A stretch of DNA of 36,071 nucleotides from assembly GCA_028290545.1 (NCBI GenBank), contig JAQGJP010000023.1, forward strand, positions 1-36,071. The letters run 5' to 3'. This DNA comes from Rhizobium sp. (GTDB lineage: Bacteria > Pseudomonadota > Alphaproteobacteria > Rhizobiales > Rhizobiaceae). Positions 1 to 7,145 of the stretch are shown here, piece by piece; positions within the stretch are counted from its first letter, which is position 1, and each line of letters starts with the position of its first letter. The position numbers and the translations under genes were made by a program. The notes under the pieces were generated by a model, which was not told the origin of the DNA, ran no database searches, and was given only the letters and a program-made list of their open reading frames with translations.

Positions 1-160
1 ATCGCTTGCCAGTCACCCGGCGACGATGACGCATTCCGGCGTGCCCGTCGAACTTAGAAAACGGATCGGCGTGCTGGAATCGACGATCCGCCTGTCCATC
101 GGCATCGAACATCCGGATGATCTGATCGCCGATCTGACGATAGCATTGGACGCGGCGTAG
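1..160 (+). CDS. C-terminal end of a Cys/Met-metabolism PLP-dependent enzyme (partial)
   Basis: The frame beginning at base 2 is open from the window edge to a TAG at 158-160 and gives 52 residues. It contains [12 protein letters not shown] followed by [17 protein letters not shown], the characteristic C-terminal end of the trans-sulfuration enzyme family (cystathionine gamma-synthase, cystathionine beta-lyase, methionine gamma-lyase, O-acetylhomoserine sulfhydrylase). These are cytoplasmic PLP enzymes acting on sulfur amino acids. The active-site lysine and most of the protein lie outside the window, so the member of the family cannot be decided. The C-terminus looks intact and ends where family members usually end. 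What follows is IS debris, so the gene stands at the edge of a rearranged zone. Confidence 0.85.
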   Translation, partial: SLASHPATMTHSGVPVELRKRIGVLESTIRLSIGIEHPDDLIADLTIALDAA

Positions 161-446
161 CATACGTTCGCTTTTAGTGGTGGAGGCTTGATCCCGTAGG
201 CCGTGGCTCTCAAGAATTTAAAGTGGAGATCGCGTGGCATTTTCGACGTAGCCTGAAAGCAAATTGCGCTACAGCGACCAGCTCCTGAATGGATCATTAG
301 CGGAAACGATTAAAGCGCTTGCCGACGCAGAACTGAACTGATGCGGTGTTTGTTATGGGAGAGACCGTTCGTTGATGATCGGCGTGGCCTACATCATAAT
401 CCAAACGCATCGGTAGAAGCCGACGCGATAACGACTTGCTGCCAAA
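161..446. other. Gene-free stretch between PLP enzyme and IS remnant
   Basis: I find no convincing gene here. A short open tail on the plus strand ends at a TGA near 340 and reads like a gene end (ETIKALADAELN), but it is too short to assign. The missing 3' part of the neighbouring IS3 transposase should lie here if the element were intact, and it is not recognisable. The stretch is therefore probably a deletion or rearrangement junction. Confidence 0.4.
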
Positions 447-1050
447 ACGGCGATTCATTCCGAATATAGGACGTTGTCGACCCGGATGACATCCGGCTTG
501 CCCCGCCATTCGATGATCCGGTTGAGAGATCGGACGACCCGCTCGGCTGGAAGTGAGAAATCCACTTCGATCCCAAGCCCTTCTCGGTTGAAGTCATCAA
601 TCACGTCTGCGCAAACGCAATGCGTTTGTCGCGCAAGGTCCGGAACGAGCGGTCATCGGCAAGCTGATCGGCCATGAAGTCCATCGACCAGGTCCGGTTG
701 GGCTGTTCCGGCACTGCCAGCGGCTCGGGCCGCTCCCGCACCAGGCGCTTCCTGGGTTTGATCCTGAGGTTCAACTCCAGCTCGCGATAGATGCGATACA
801 CCCGCTTGTGGTTCCAGCCAAAGCCCTTGATGTTGCGCAGATAAAGAAAACAGAGTCCGAAACCCCATGTCTTCCTGGCCTCCGTCAGGCGCAGCAGCCA
901 ATCGACAATCTCTTCATTCTCGCTGTCGAGTTTGCGCCCATAGCGATAGCACGTCTCGCTGATCGAGAACGTCCGGCACGCAAGCGCCACGCTGATGGTA
1001 TGGTTCTGGGTGGCTTGCACGGCCATCTCCTTGCGTTGAGATGGCCTCAA
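447..1050 (-). pseudogene. IS3-family transposase orfB, frameshifted and truncated
   Basis: Bases 1050-601 encode the N-terminal half of an IS3-family OrfB integrase: an HTH-like start (MRPSQRKEMA), ETCYRYGRKL, KTWGFGLCFLYLRN, NHKRVYRIYRELELNLRIKP, and WSMDFMADQL, which holds the first catalytic Asp. The frame then runs into RDKRIAFAQT and stops. Homology resumes in another frame at about 598 with DDFNREGLGIEVDFSLPAERV and IIEWRGKPDVIRVDN, and is lost just after the second catalytic Asp (VRVDN-type motif). The final Glu of the DDE triad and the rest of the protein are absent. The protein would normally be about 280 residues. Two lesions make it inactive. It follows the orfA remnant in the usual IS3 order. 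Confidence 0.85.
612..628. repeat. 17-bp palindrome at the orfB frameshift
   Basis: CAAACGCA-A-TGCGTTTG reads the same on both strands apart from the central base. It lies exactly where the IS3 orfB frame breaks and where about eight residues not expected in the family (RDKRIAFA) appear. It may be part of a small inserted sequence. Confidence 0.6.
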
Positions 1051-1274
1051 CGCTTTTTTCCAAGAGCCTCCTTCAGAAGCTCGGCCTGCACGCTCAGTTC
1101 GGCATACATCTTCTTCAGCCGCCGGTTCTCATCCTCCATGCTCTTCATCTGCGCCAGCTTGCAACGGGGGAACAGTCCATAGATGTAGAAGCTGGCGTCA
1201 CTCATGCCGTGCTCCCGGCACAGTTGCGCCACCGGAATGCCGTCCTCCGCCTGCTTCAGGATCGCCGCGCACAC
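1047..1274 (-). pseudogene. IS3-family transposase orfA remnant
   Basis: The frame encodes the IS3 OrfA HTH segment (AAILKQAEDGIPVAQLCREHGMSDASFY) and the leucine-zipper-like segment (MKSMEDENRRLKKMYAELSVQAELLKEALGKK) that mediates multimerisation with OrfB. The natural N-terminus is missing: upstream of residue 2 the sequence becomes an IS5-type transposase start. The stretch between HTH and zipper (IYGLFPRCKL) is short and abnormal compared with the usual WKxKYGG segment. I see no intact start. Together with orfB (447-1050) it is a dead element. Confidence 0.75.
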
Positions 1275-1343
1275 GCCAGTTCGCCACCTTGAATTTCATT
1301 TTGCCGATGCGATGTCGCGGGAGACGTTATGTTTATGCGGCAT
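1272..1343 (-). pseudogene. 5' fragment of an IS5-type transposase
   Basis: Reading leftward from an ATG at 1343 gives MPHKHNVSR, then, after a one-base shift, RHRIGKMKFKVANWR. This is the typical start of IS5-family transposases of the MPHKHNxxRRHxIPKxKFKVxNW type. The similarity stops within the IS3 orfA remnant, so one element has recombined with or inserted into another. Only about 24 residues remain. The 3' end of an IS5-type transposase at the right edge of this window is from the same broad family, but I cannot tell whether it is the same element. Confidence 0.6.
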
Positions 1344-1436
1344 GCCGGTTCATTCACGCTGGTGTCGGTCGTAGCCGCATAGATTGAAAATGTTGAAATT
1401 TGACCCGTGCACGAAAGTCCCGCAAGAGCTTGGCCC

Positions 1437-1551
1437 CGCAGGAGTGGAATCCCTTGCGGTGGCGCTCGGTCCGTCGCTTTCCCGTCAGCAGATGCTTGCG
1501 TCCGACGATGCCCGACAGCGTCTCGACCAGCCGCGATTCACCGCTGTCCAT
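1437..1551 (-). pseudogene. dld: 5' fragment of quinone-dependent D-lactate dehydrogenase (Dld)
   Basis: From an ATG at 1551 the minus strand reads ESRLVETLSGIVGRKHLLT followed by TERHRKGFHS. This matches the N-terminus of Dld, the membrane-associated FAD enzyme oxidising D-lactate (family pattern: LxxLVGxxHLLTDxxKTxRYRKGFRSG). Similarity ends after about 38 residues, just before the FAD-binding domain would begin. The remaining roughly 530 residues are missing, presumably lost when an IS element removed the rest. No promoter or RBS survives, because the amidohydrolase pseudogene ends only 6 bp away. Confidence 0.6.
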
Positions 1552-1556
1552 AGCGG

Positions 1557-2390
1557 CTATAGCCCATAGAACCGCTCGCCATTGGTCGCCCAGATCTTCT
1601 GCTGGTCGGCACGGGTGAAATTGCCGAGCGCGCCCTGCAGCGTCTCGATCCAGCGGCTGTAATCGGCGACCAGATTGACCACCGGCCAGTCGCTGCCGAA
1701 GACCAGGCGGTCCGGTCCGAAGATATCGAATATTGCTTCGAAGTAGGGCTTCAAACGCTCCGGCGTCCAATCTGGGCCGTCTTCCGTCAGGATGCCCGAC
1801 AGCTTGCAATGGACATGCTTGAGGTCGCGAAAATGCTCCATGTCGCGCCGCCAGGGCTCGAATCCGGAGTTGACGATTTCAGGCTTGGCCATATGGTCGA
1901 CGATAACGGGCAGGTCCGGGTAGCGTTCAATGAACTTCACCGTATTTAGAATGTGCCGCGGCTTGATCAGCGCATCGAAGCGCAGGCCGAGATCCTGGAT
2001 GGCGCGGATCGCCGGATCGAGCTCCGTCTTCAGGATCCAGTCGTCTTCCGGCAGGTCCTGCAGATAGGGTCGGATGCTCTTGAGCTTTCTAAATCGCGCC
2101 CAGCCGGCGAGATCCGCCGCCGCAGTCGGTGCCAGCAGATCGACCCAGGCGACGACGCCCTTGATGAACTCCACGCCATCGGCGAGCCCCAGCATATATC
2201 CGTTCTCATGCGCCGACGACGCGGCGGCGACCAGCACGATGCCCTAGACATCATTCTTCGCCATCAGCGGCTGTGCATCGCGCGGGCCGTAATCGCCGTA
2301 GAGCACCTTCAGATCCGGCGTCATCCAGAGCGAATAGTGTGGCTCCATGGCCAATGTCCAGAAATGCATGTGGCAATCGACGCGCCGCAT
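1557..2390 (-). pseudogene. Amidohydrolase-2 family (sugar lactonase-like) gene with in-frame amber stop
   Basis: From an ATG at 2390 preceded by GAGGAGG, the frame reads MRRVDCHMHFW (the HxH metal motif at the start of the amidohydrolase-2 barrel). It meets a TAG at 2246-2244 and then continues in the same frame for another 228 codons to a TAG at 1559-1557. Later motifs are intact: VIVDHMAKPEI, HVHCKLSG, and LVFGSDWPVVN with the metal-ligand Asp. Relatives are TIM-barrel hydrolases such as L-fuconolactonase and 2-pyrone-4,6-dicarboxylate lactonase. A lactonase would suit the dehydratase and dehydrogenases nearby. One substitution explains the stop, so the lesion is recent, or it is a sequencing error. 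A GTG at 2237 could start a fragment, but that fragment would lack the HxH. Confidence 0.8.
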
Positions 2391-2420
2391 ATCGTCCTCC
2401 TCGAAACTCGTTCCAATTGG

Positions 2421-3221
2421 TCAGAAAATCCGCAAGCCCGCAAGCAGGCCGCCGTCCGCCGTGAATTGCGAACCCGTGCAGAAGCCCGACCGGGGACTGG
2501 CGAGGAAGGCCGCCAGCTCGGCGATTTCCCAGGCTTCGCCCAGCCGCTGCAGCGGCACCGGCCGCGCGAAGACCTTGTACATTTCCTCGATGCTTTTGCC
2601 CTCGCCGTTTTCACGGGCGAAATGCTCCTGCATCGGCGTGATGATCGAACCGGGGCAGATGGTGTTGGCGCGGATATTATGCTTTGCGAGGTCGACCGCC
2701 AGCGTATGCGTGAAGGTGACGATCGCGCCCTTGGTCGAGGCATAGGCGCAGACATTCGGGGTGTTCGACGTCGCTTGCACCGAGGCGACGGTGATGATCG
2801 AGCCGCCGCCACGTTTGATCATATGCGGGACGCCATTGTGGCAGGTGAGATACATCGATTTGACGTTGACCGCGAAGGCGCGGTCCCAAGTCGCCTCGTC
2901 GGTTTCCGTGACATCGCCGAGAGGATGGATGGCGGCCGAGCACATGATGATGTCGAGCCCGCCGAACTCCGATACGGTCCTGTCGACCGCCGAGCGGATA
3001 AAGGCGCTGTCGGCGCCGTCGCCGGCCATGCCGATCGCGTTCAGGCCGGCCGCCGAAAATTCCGCCGCGCGCGCAAGCGTGTCCTCGGCATGGCCGGCGA
3101 TGACGACGTTGGCGCCTCGCTCTGCCAGAAGCTTTGCCGAAGCCAGGCCTATGCCCGAGCTGCCACCCAGCACGAACGCCGTCTTGCCTTCGAATTCACG
3201 GTCGATGGATGGTAAGGTCAT
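2421..3221 (-). CDS. SDR-family NAD(P)-dependent oxidoreductase
   Basis: This 266-residue classical short-chain dehydrogenase carries the cofactor motif GGSSGIG near residues 17-23, a CSAA motif (variant of NNAG) near 97-100, the catalytic Ser in ASVQ, the YASTK motif (Tyr/Lys) near 160-164, and CPGSI. Such enzymes oxidise or reduce secondary alcohols of sugars and sugar acids in the cytoplasm. The start at 3221 (MTLPSIDREFEGK) was chosen because the SDR core begins right after it; a longer frame to 3308 would overlap the upstream gene. It lies between the frameshifted binding-protein gene and the disrupted amidohydrolase, all leftward and closely spaced, so the three probably formed one operon from the promoter near 4150. 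The substrate is unknown; a sugar dehydrogenase feeding the lactonase is a reasonable guess. Confidence 0.85.
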   Translation of the reverse strand: MTLPSIDREFEGKTAFVLGGSSGIGLASAKLLAERGANVVIAGHAEDTLARAAEFSAAGLNAIGMAGDGADSAFIRSAVDRTVSEFGGLDIIMCSAAIHPLGDVTETDEATWDRAFAVNVKSMYLTCHNGVPHMIKRGGGSIITVASVQATSNTPNVCAYASTKGAIVTFTHTLAVDLAKHNIRANTICPGSIITPMQEHFARENGEGKSIEEMYKVFARPVPLQRLGEAWEIAELAAFLASPRSGFCTGSQFTADGGLLAGLRIF

Positions 3222-3231
3222 GTGACACCTG

Positions 3232-4124
3232 TTAGCGGATGGACCGGCGACTGAGTTCACGCACGGCATGGACATTGGATCTGTCGATGACGGCAGCACC
3301 GGCATCAAGGGACGACGGCATGAGGCCGTAACGCAGGTAGAGCGCCAGTTGCACCACCGGATAGAAGCCCTGTGCGTAGGGCTGCTGGTCGATGCTGCAA
3401 TCGATGAACCCCTCGTCGATCAGCTCGACGATGCCGGGCGAGAGATCGAAGCCGCCAACATAGGGCGCTGATCCGGCCATTCTTTTCGCGACGATCCCGC
3501 AGGCCTCGGTGTCGCCGTTACCGGTGCCTAGAAGCGCGGTTGCGGAGAAATTTTCAAGTGCCTTATGAAGGCGTTCGGCACCCTCGACCGGCTTCTGACC
3601 GGTACAGACCACCTTCCATTCGATGTCCTGGTTCATGAGCGCGGCCTTCATGCCGGCCATGCGTTCTTCAAGCGCCCAGACGCCCTCGTCGTGTACGGTG
3701 ATGATCACCTTCGAACCCTTGCCGATCGACCCCCTGGCGCGGCGGCCAAGTGTGGCGCCCGCGGCGCGGAGATCCTGGGCGATATAGCTCAGGTTACCGC
3801 TCGCAGTCCGGTCGGCATCGATGTTGAAGGCGACGACGGGGATGGATTTCGACTTGGCCTCGGCAATCACGGCGGTGAAGCGATCGGTCTCGATGATGTT
3901 GAGCCCGATGCCATCGACGCCATCGGCATCGCTTGCCGCGTCAGCCGGATGAGTTCATCGGCGTCGACGCCCGGCGTGCCGTCGAGTTCGGCATCGACAT
4001 CCATCGCGGTTGCGGCATCTTGCATGCCTTTGCGCACGACATTGAACAGCTCTTCCCCCACGGCGATCGTGAGCAGACGAAGTTTTAGTCGCAGTGTTTC
4101 GCCAGACATCGATACGGGTCTCAT
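3232..4124 (-). pseudogene. Sugar ABC substrate-binding protein gene (Peripla_BP_4), frameshifted and leaderless
   Basis: Two frames together form one sugar-binding protein of the ribose/xylose-binding type. The first (from 4124) gives [22 protein letters not shown] and DADELIRL; the second, open from about 3942 downward, gives [13 protein letters not shown], then [26 protein letters not shown] and DQQPYAQGFYPV. A single missing base near 3942 accounts for the break. No signal peptide precedes the first beta strand: the protein would start [18 protein letters not shown], or five residues earlier. It either lost its leader or worked in the cytoplasm. It is first in the leftward operon, directly behind the operator at 4132-4142, so it was probably expressed with the catabolic genes. 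An intact, exported relative lies at 8212-9246. Confidence 0.8.
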
Positions 4125-4131
4125 CTGTACT

Positions 4132-4142
4132 TGGTCCAGCCA
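4132..4142 (-). promoter_or_regulatory. Operator copy 1 (TGGCTGGACCA) of the leftward promoter
   Basis: On the minus strand TGGCTGGACCA begins 5 nt after a TATATG hexamer (4153-4148), with a weak TTTCCA (4175-4170) 16 nt further upstream. The site would overlap the transcription start of the binding-protein/SDR/amidohydrolase operon. It differs by one base from the TnGTnnnACnA pattern of FadR-type GntR operators and is identical to copy 2. Confidence 0.65.
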
Positions 4143-4195
4143 CTGGACATATAGCTTGATATGCCATGTTGGAAAGCCAAGTCAATATCGGCGTA

Positions 4196-4241
4196 TTGAC
4201 AACGGCAAAATTAGAGGCCTAATGGACGTGTGGCTGGACCA
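4196..4241 (+). promoter_or_regulatory. Promoter and operator copy 2 upstream of the dehydratase gene
   Basis: TTGACA (4196-4201), a 17-nt spacer and CTAATG (4219-4224) form a sigma-70-like promoter. TGGCTGGACCA (4231-4241) follows 6 nt after the -10 hexamer. The arrangement closely parallels the promoter at 7083-7127. A bound regulator at this place would block initiation. Confidence 0.65.
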
Positions 4242-4314
4242 ATTGACACGTGGCGGCCCGAACCGACGCCGCCCTAGGAAGGGATGGCCCACAGACTTCG
4301 CGCACGGAAATGTC

Positions 4315-5430
4315 ATGAAAATCAAATCCATAGAACCATTTATCCTGCATGCACCCCTCAATCTTGGATCCATTTCGGACTCGACCCACACGATCAGCCA
4401 TTGGGGCATCGTCGGGGTCAAGTTGACCACGGAGAGCGGCCTTTCCGGCTACGGCTTCACCGGCACGCATGCGCATCTGGCGTCCGACCGGCTGATCGCT
4501 GCATGCATTTCCGAATGCTACGCGCCGCTGCTGCTCGGGGAGGACGCCGCCGAGGGCGACCGCTTGTGGCTGAAGCTCGCGCGGCATCCGGCGCTGCAAT
4601 GGGTCGGGCGGGCTGGTATCACGCACATCGCGTTGGCGGCCGTCGACATCGCGCTCTGGGACCTGCGCGCCAAGACAGCCTGCCTGCCACTGTGGAAGCT
4701 GCTCGGCGGCGCGACCGTCGACAAGCTCGAAGCCTACAATACCGATATCGGCTGGCTCTCCATTCCCAAGGACAAACTGGTCGACGGCTGCAAGCGGGCG
4801 ATCGAGCATGACGGCTTCCGCCGCCTGAAGATCAAGGTCGGGCATGCCGACCCGATGGTCGATATCGACCGGTTCGAGGCTGTGCGCCGCGCCGTCGGCC
4901 CGAACGTGACGGTGGCGATCGACGCCAACGGCAAATGGGATCTGCCGACCTGCCAGCGCTTCTGCGCACGCGCCGAGCCGATGGACGTATTCTGGTTCGA
5001 GGAGCCGATGTGGTACGACGATGTCGGCTCGCACACAGCGCTGCAGCAGTCGACATCCATTCCGATCGCGCTCGGCGAACAGCTTTATACCGCCGAAGCC
5101 TTCAACACGTTCATCGATGCTAAGGCTGTGCAATATGTGCAGCCGGACGTGACGCGGGTTGCGGGCATCACCGAATATATACAGGTGGCCCACACCGCCC
5201 ATTCGCATCGCCTGCCGGTGATCGCGCATGTTGGCGACATGGGCCAGGTGCATGTGCACCTCTCCTACTGGCATCCGGCGACACCGATGCTCGAATATAT
5301 CCCTTGGATCAAGGATTGCTTTGCCGAACCGATCCGCGTCGAGGACGGCCATTACGCCCGACCGGAAATGCCCGGTGCCGGCTGCACGCTGACGGACGCG
5401 GCAATCGCTTCCTACAGCAAGTCACTCTGA
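4315..5430 (+). CDS. Enolase-superfamily acid-sugar dehydratase (mandelate racemase/muconate lactonizing type)
   Basis: The 371-residue protein has the full mandelate-racemase subgroup set: K172 and K174 (LKIKVG), metal ligands D203 (AIDAN), E229/E230 (WFEEP) and E255 (ALGEQ), D278 (QPDVTR) and H305 (IAHVGDMG). Members remove a proton next to a carboxylate; most in such gene contexts dehydrate aldonic or aldaric acids to 2-keto-3-deoxy acids. The length fits, being shorter than L-fuconate dehydratase (about 440), so that specific assignment is unlikely. The start at 4315 ([10 protein letters not shown]) was taken because the upstream in-frame ATG at 4222 lies within the promoter/operator. The gene is first in a rightward operon with the cyclase-family gene 14 bp downstream. 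The substrate cannot be read from sequence. Confidence 0.85.
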   Translation: MKIKSIEPFILHAPLNLGSISDSTHTISHWGIVGVKLTTESGLSGYGFTGTHAHLASDRLIAACISECYAPLLLGEDAAEGDRLWLKLARHPALQWVGRAGITHIALAAVDIALWDLRAKTACLPLWKLLGGATVDKLEAYNTDIGWLSIPKDKLVDGCKRAIEHDGFRRLKIKVGHADPMVDIDRFEAVRRAVGPNVTVAIDANGKWDLPTCQRFCARAEPMDVFWFEEPMWYDDVGSHTALQQSTSIPIALGEQLYTAEAFNTFIDAKAVQYVQPDVTRVAGITEYIQVAHTAHSHRLPVIAHVGDMGQVHVHLSYWHPATPMLEYIPWIKDCFAEPIRVEDGHYARPEMPGAGCTLTDAAIASYSKSL

Positions 5431-5444
5431 GCGAGGGGCATGCG

Positions 5445-6296
5445 ATGAATGGCAACAGGGACAAAAGCGCATCGGCCATCGGGGCGCTCTCCAGAATCGG
5501 CCATGATACGGTCCAGGCGGCGGTCGCGCTTGCCAAGGGTGGCGAGGTCTTCGATCTCGGCCTGGAGATCGGCGCGCATATCCCGCACAATGCCGATTTC
5601 GTCCGTTTCTCCATGGCCTTTACCCATACGCCGGAAGGCACGGGTGCCAAATCGCCGTTCCAGTACTCGGTCGAGACATTGACCGGCTCGCTGCATATCG
5701 GCACGCATATCGATGCATTTGTCCATGTTCAGCGGCATGACAGCATCTACGGCGGCCACAGCGTTTCCGAAGCGCGGGACGATCGCGGCTGGAAGCTTCA
5801 CGGCATGGAAACCGTGCCGCCGATCGTTGGCCGCGGCGTCGTGCTGGATATTCCGGCGTTGAAAGGCCTTGGCCGCCTGCCGGACCGCTACGAGGTAACG
5901 GTGGATGATGTCCGCGCCGAACTGGCGCGTACGCAAACAGAGATTCGCAGGGGCGACATCGTCCTCGTCCGCACCGGCAAGATCCAGGATTTCGGCGACG
6001 AGGCGGCGTTCCAGGCGGCCGAGCCCGGCGTCGGCCGCGAGGCGGCGCTCTGGCTTCACGAGGCTGGCATGGCCGTGCTTGCCACCGATACGACCGGCAC
6101 CGAGCCCTTGCCCTTCCGCGATCCCGCCGTCACCACGCATCAGGCGATGCTGGTCGACAAGGGCGTGCATCTGATCGAGAATGTCTATCTCGAAGAGGTG
6201 GCTGGGCGCGGGGTCAGGGAAGGCCTGTTCGTCGCGTTGCCGATCAAGATCACCGGCGCCACCGGCTCATGGATCCGGCCGGTGCTGATCGTCTGA
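5445..6296 (+). CDS. Cyclase-family metal-dependent hydrolase (PF04199 type)
   Basis: This 283-residue protein contains HIGTHIDAFVH near residues 86-96, the HxGTHxDxxxH metal-binding signature of the cyclase/kynurenine-formamidase family. DLGLEIGAHIP precedes it and RGDIVLVRTG and TDTTGTEPLPF follow. Family members are cytoplasmic Zn or Mn hydrolases that open amides or lactone-like rings. The start ATG at 5445 is preceded by GAGGGG at a fair distance and lies just after the dehydratase stop, so the two are co-transcribed. A lactone or enol-ester hydrolase acting next to the dehydratase is an inference. It could partly replace the disrupted amidohydrolase of the left arm. Confidence 0.8.
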   Translation: MNGNRDKSASAIGALSRIGHDTVQAAVALAKGGEVFDLGLEIGAHIPHNADFVRFSMAFTHTPEGTGAKSPFQYSVETLTGSLHIGTHIDAFVHVQRHDSIYGGHSVSEARDDRGWKLHGMETVPPIVGRGVVLDIPALKGLGRLPDRYEVTVDDVRAELARTQTEIRRGDIVLVRTGKIQDFGDEAAFQAAEPGVGREAALWLHEAGMAVLATDTTGTEPLPFRDPAVTTHQAMLVDKGVHLIENVYLEEVAGRGVREGLFVALPIKITGATGSWIRPVLIV

Positions 6297-6302
6297 CCCG
6301 GG

Positions 6303-7034
6303 TCAACCGGTCCACCCGCCGTCGATGACATGCACCTGCCCGGTCGTATACGTCGCCCCGGCTATATAAACCGCCAGATCGGCAACCTCTTCCGGCTGGG
6401 CAATGCGACCGATCGGCTGGCGGGCGATGAAGGCCTGGCGGGCGGCCTCGAAATCGCCCGTCGCCTTCCAGCGTTCATGCAGCGAGGGACTGTCGACCGT
6501 GCCCGGAGCAATCGCATTCACGCGGATGCCCTTGGTCACGTAGTCGGCGGCGACGGACTTGGTCAGGCCGATCACGGCTGCTTTCGAGATCGAATAGGCG
6601 GCACGGTTCGGAACGCCTTTCACGGAGGAGGCGACCGTCGCCATATTGATGATCGAGCCGTCGCCACGCTCCAGCATCTGCGGCAGGACAGCCTTGATGG
6701 CCCGTATCTGGGCACGGAGATTGAGGTCCATCGCAAAGTCCAGATCGTCATCCGACATGTCGAGGATAGCGCCATTGTGCACGACGCCCGCGCAGTTGAA
6801 CAGCACGTCGATGCGGCCGATCCGGGCGACGGCGGCATTCACCGCTGCGGTATCAAGCACGTTCAGCACGCGCGGCGTAATCCCGGCCAAGCCATTCAAT
6901 TCGTTCAGCTTGTCGGCATTGATATCGGTGGCGATTACCGCCGCCCCGGCTTTGGCGAAGGCCAGGGCGGAAGCCCGGCCGATGCCTTGCGCTGCAGCGG
7001 TGATGAAGACGGTTTTGCCTTTCAGATCGGTCAT
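6303..7034 (-). CDS. SDR-family dehydrogenase, DHRS6 / 2-keto-3-deoxy sugar-acid dehydrogenase-like
   Basis: The 243-residue SDR has TAAAQGIG at residues 12-19, NCAG, the Ser in ATVASS, YSISK (catalytic Tyr/Lys), and APGTVDSPSL. The overall pattern (KTVFITAAAQGIGRASA, IATDIN, RVLNVLD, IDGGW at the end) matches the branch containing human DHRS6 and bacterial 2-keto-3-deoxy-L-fuconate/rhamnonate dehydrogenases. Such an enzyme would act after the dehydratase in a non-phosphorylative pathway. An AGGACGA upstream of the ATG at 7034 supports this start; the longer frame to 7805 runs through the divergent permease. The gene converges on the cyclase gene with only 6 bp between stops, and its promoter region is shared with the permease promoter and operator copy 3. 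Confidence 0.85.
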   Translation of the reverse strand: MTDLKGKTVFITAAAQGIGRASALAFAKAGAAVIATDINADKLNELNGLAGITPRVLNVLDTAAVNAAVARIGRIDVLFNCAGVVHNGAILDMSDDDLDFAMDLNLRAQIRAIKAVLPQMLERGDGSIINMATVASSVKGVPNRAAYSISKAAVIGLTKSVAADYVTKGIRVNAIAPGTVDSPSLHERWKATGDFEAARQAFIARQPIGRIAQPEEVADLAVYIAGATYTTGQVHVIDGGWTG

Positions 7035-7082
7035 ATCGTTCGTCCTGCATCGATCGATGCAGCGGATGCGCCGCATCGCCGA

Positions 7083-7129
7083 TTGACAACAACAATATCG
7101 AGTCCTATTAGTCAAGTGGTTGGACCACT
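7083..7129 (+). promoter_or_regulatory. Promoter and operator copy 3 upstream of the ABC transporter
   Basis: TTGACA (7083-7088), a 17-nt spacer and TATTAG (7106-7111) form a good sigma-70 promoter. Five nt later comes TGGTTGGACCA (7117-7127) inside the inverted repeat AGTGGT-TGG-ACCACT (7115-7129). This copy fits the FadR-type TnGTnnnACnA pattern exactly. On the other strand it lies upstream of the SDR at 6303-7034, which it may also control. Confidence 0.7.
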
Positions 7130-7145
7130 GTGCCATTAGTCCTCT

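Noticed and set aside
1953..3215. Long plus-strand open frame of 420 codons
   Set aside because: It lies opposite the amidohydrolase and SDR genes, has Arg/Asp/His-rich composition typical of antisense frames in GC-rich DNA, and shows no family motif or SD.
3565..4314. N-terminal extension of the dehydratase frame
   Set aside because: The extension runs through the antisense of the binding-protein pseudogene and the promoter/operator region; the enolase-superfamily protein starts naturally at 4315.
4219..5352. Minus-strand frame of 377 codons
   Set aside because: Antisense of the clearly recognisable dehydratase; no motif.
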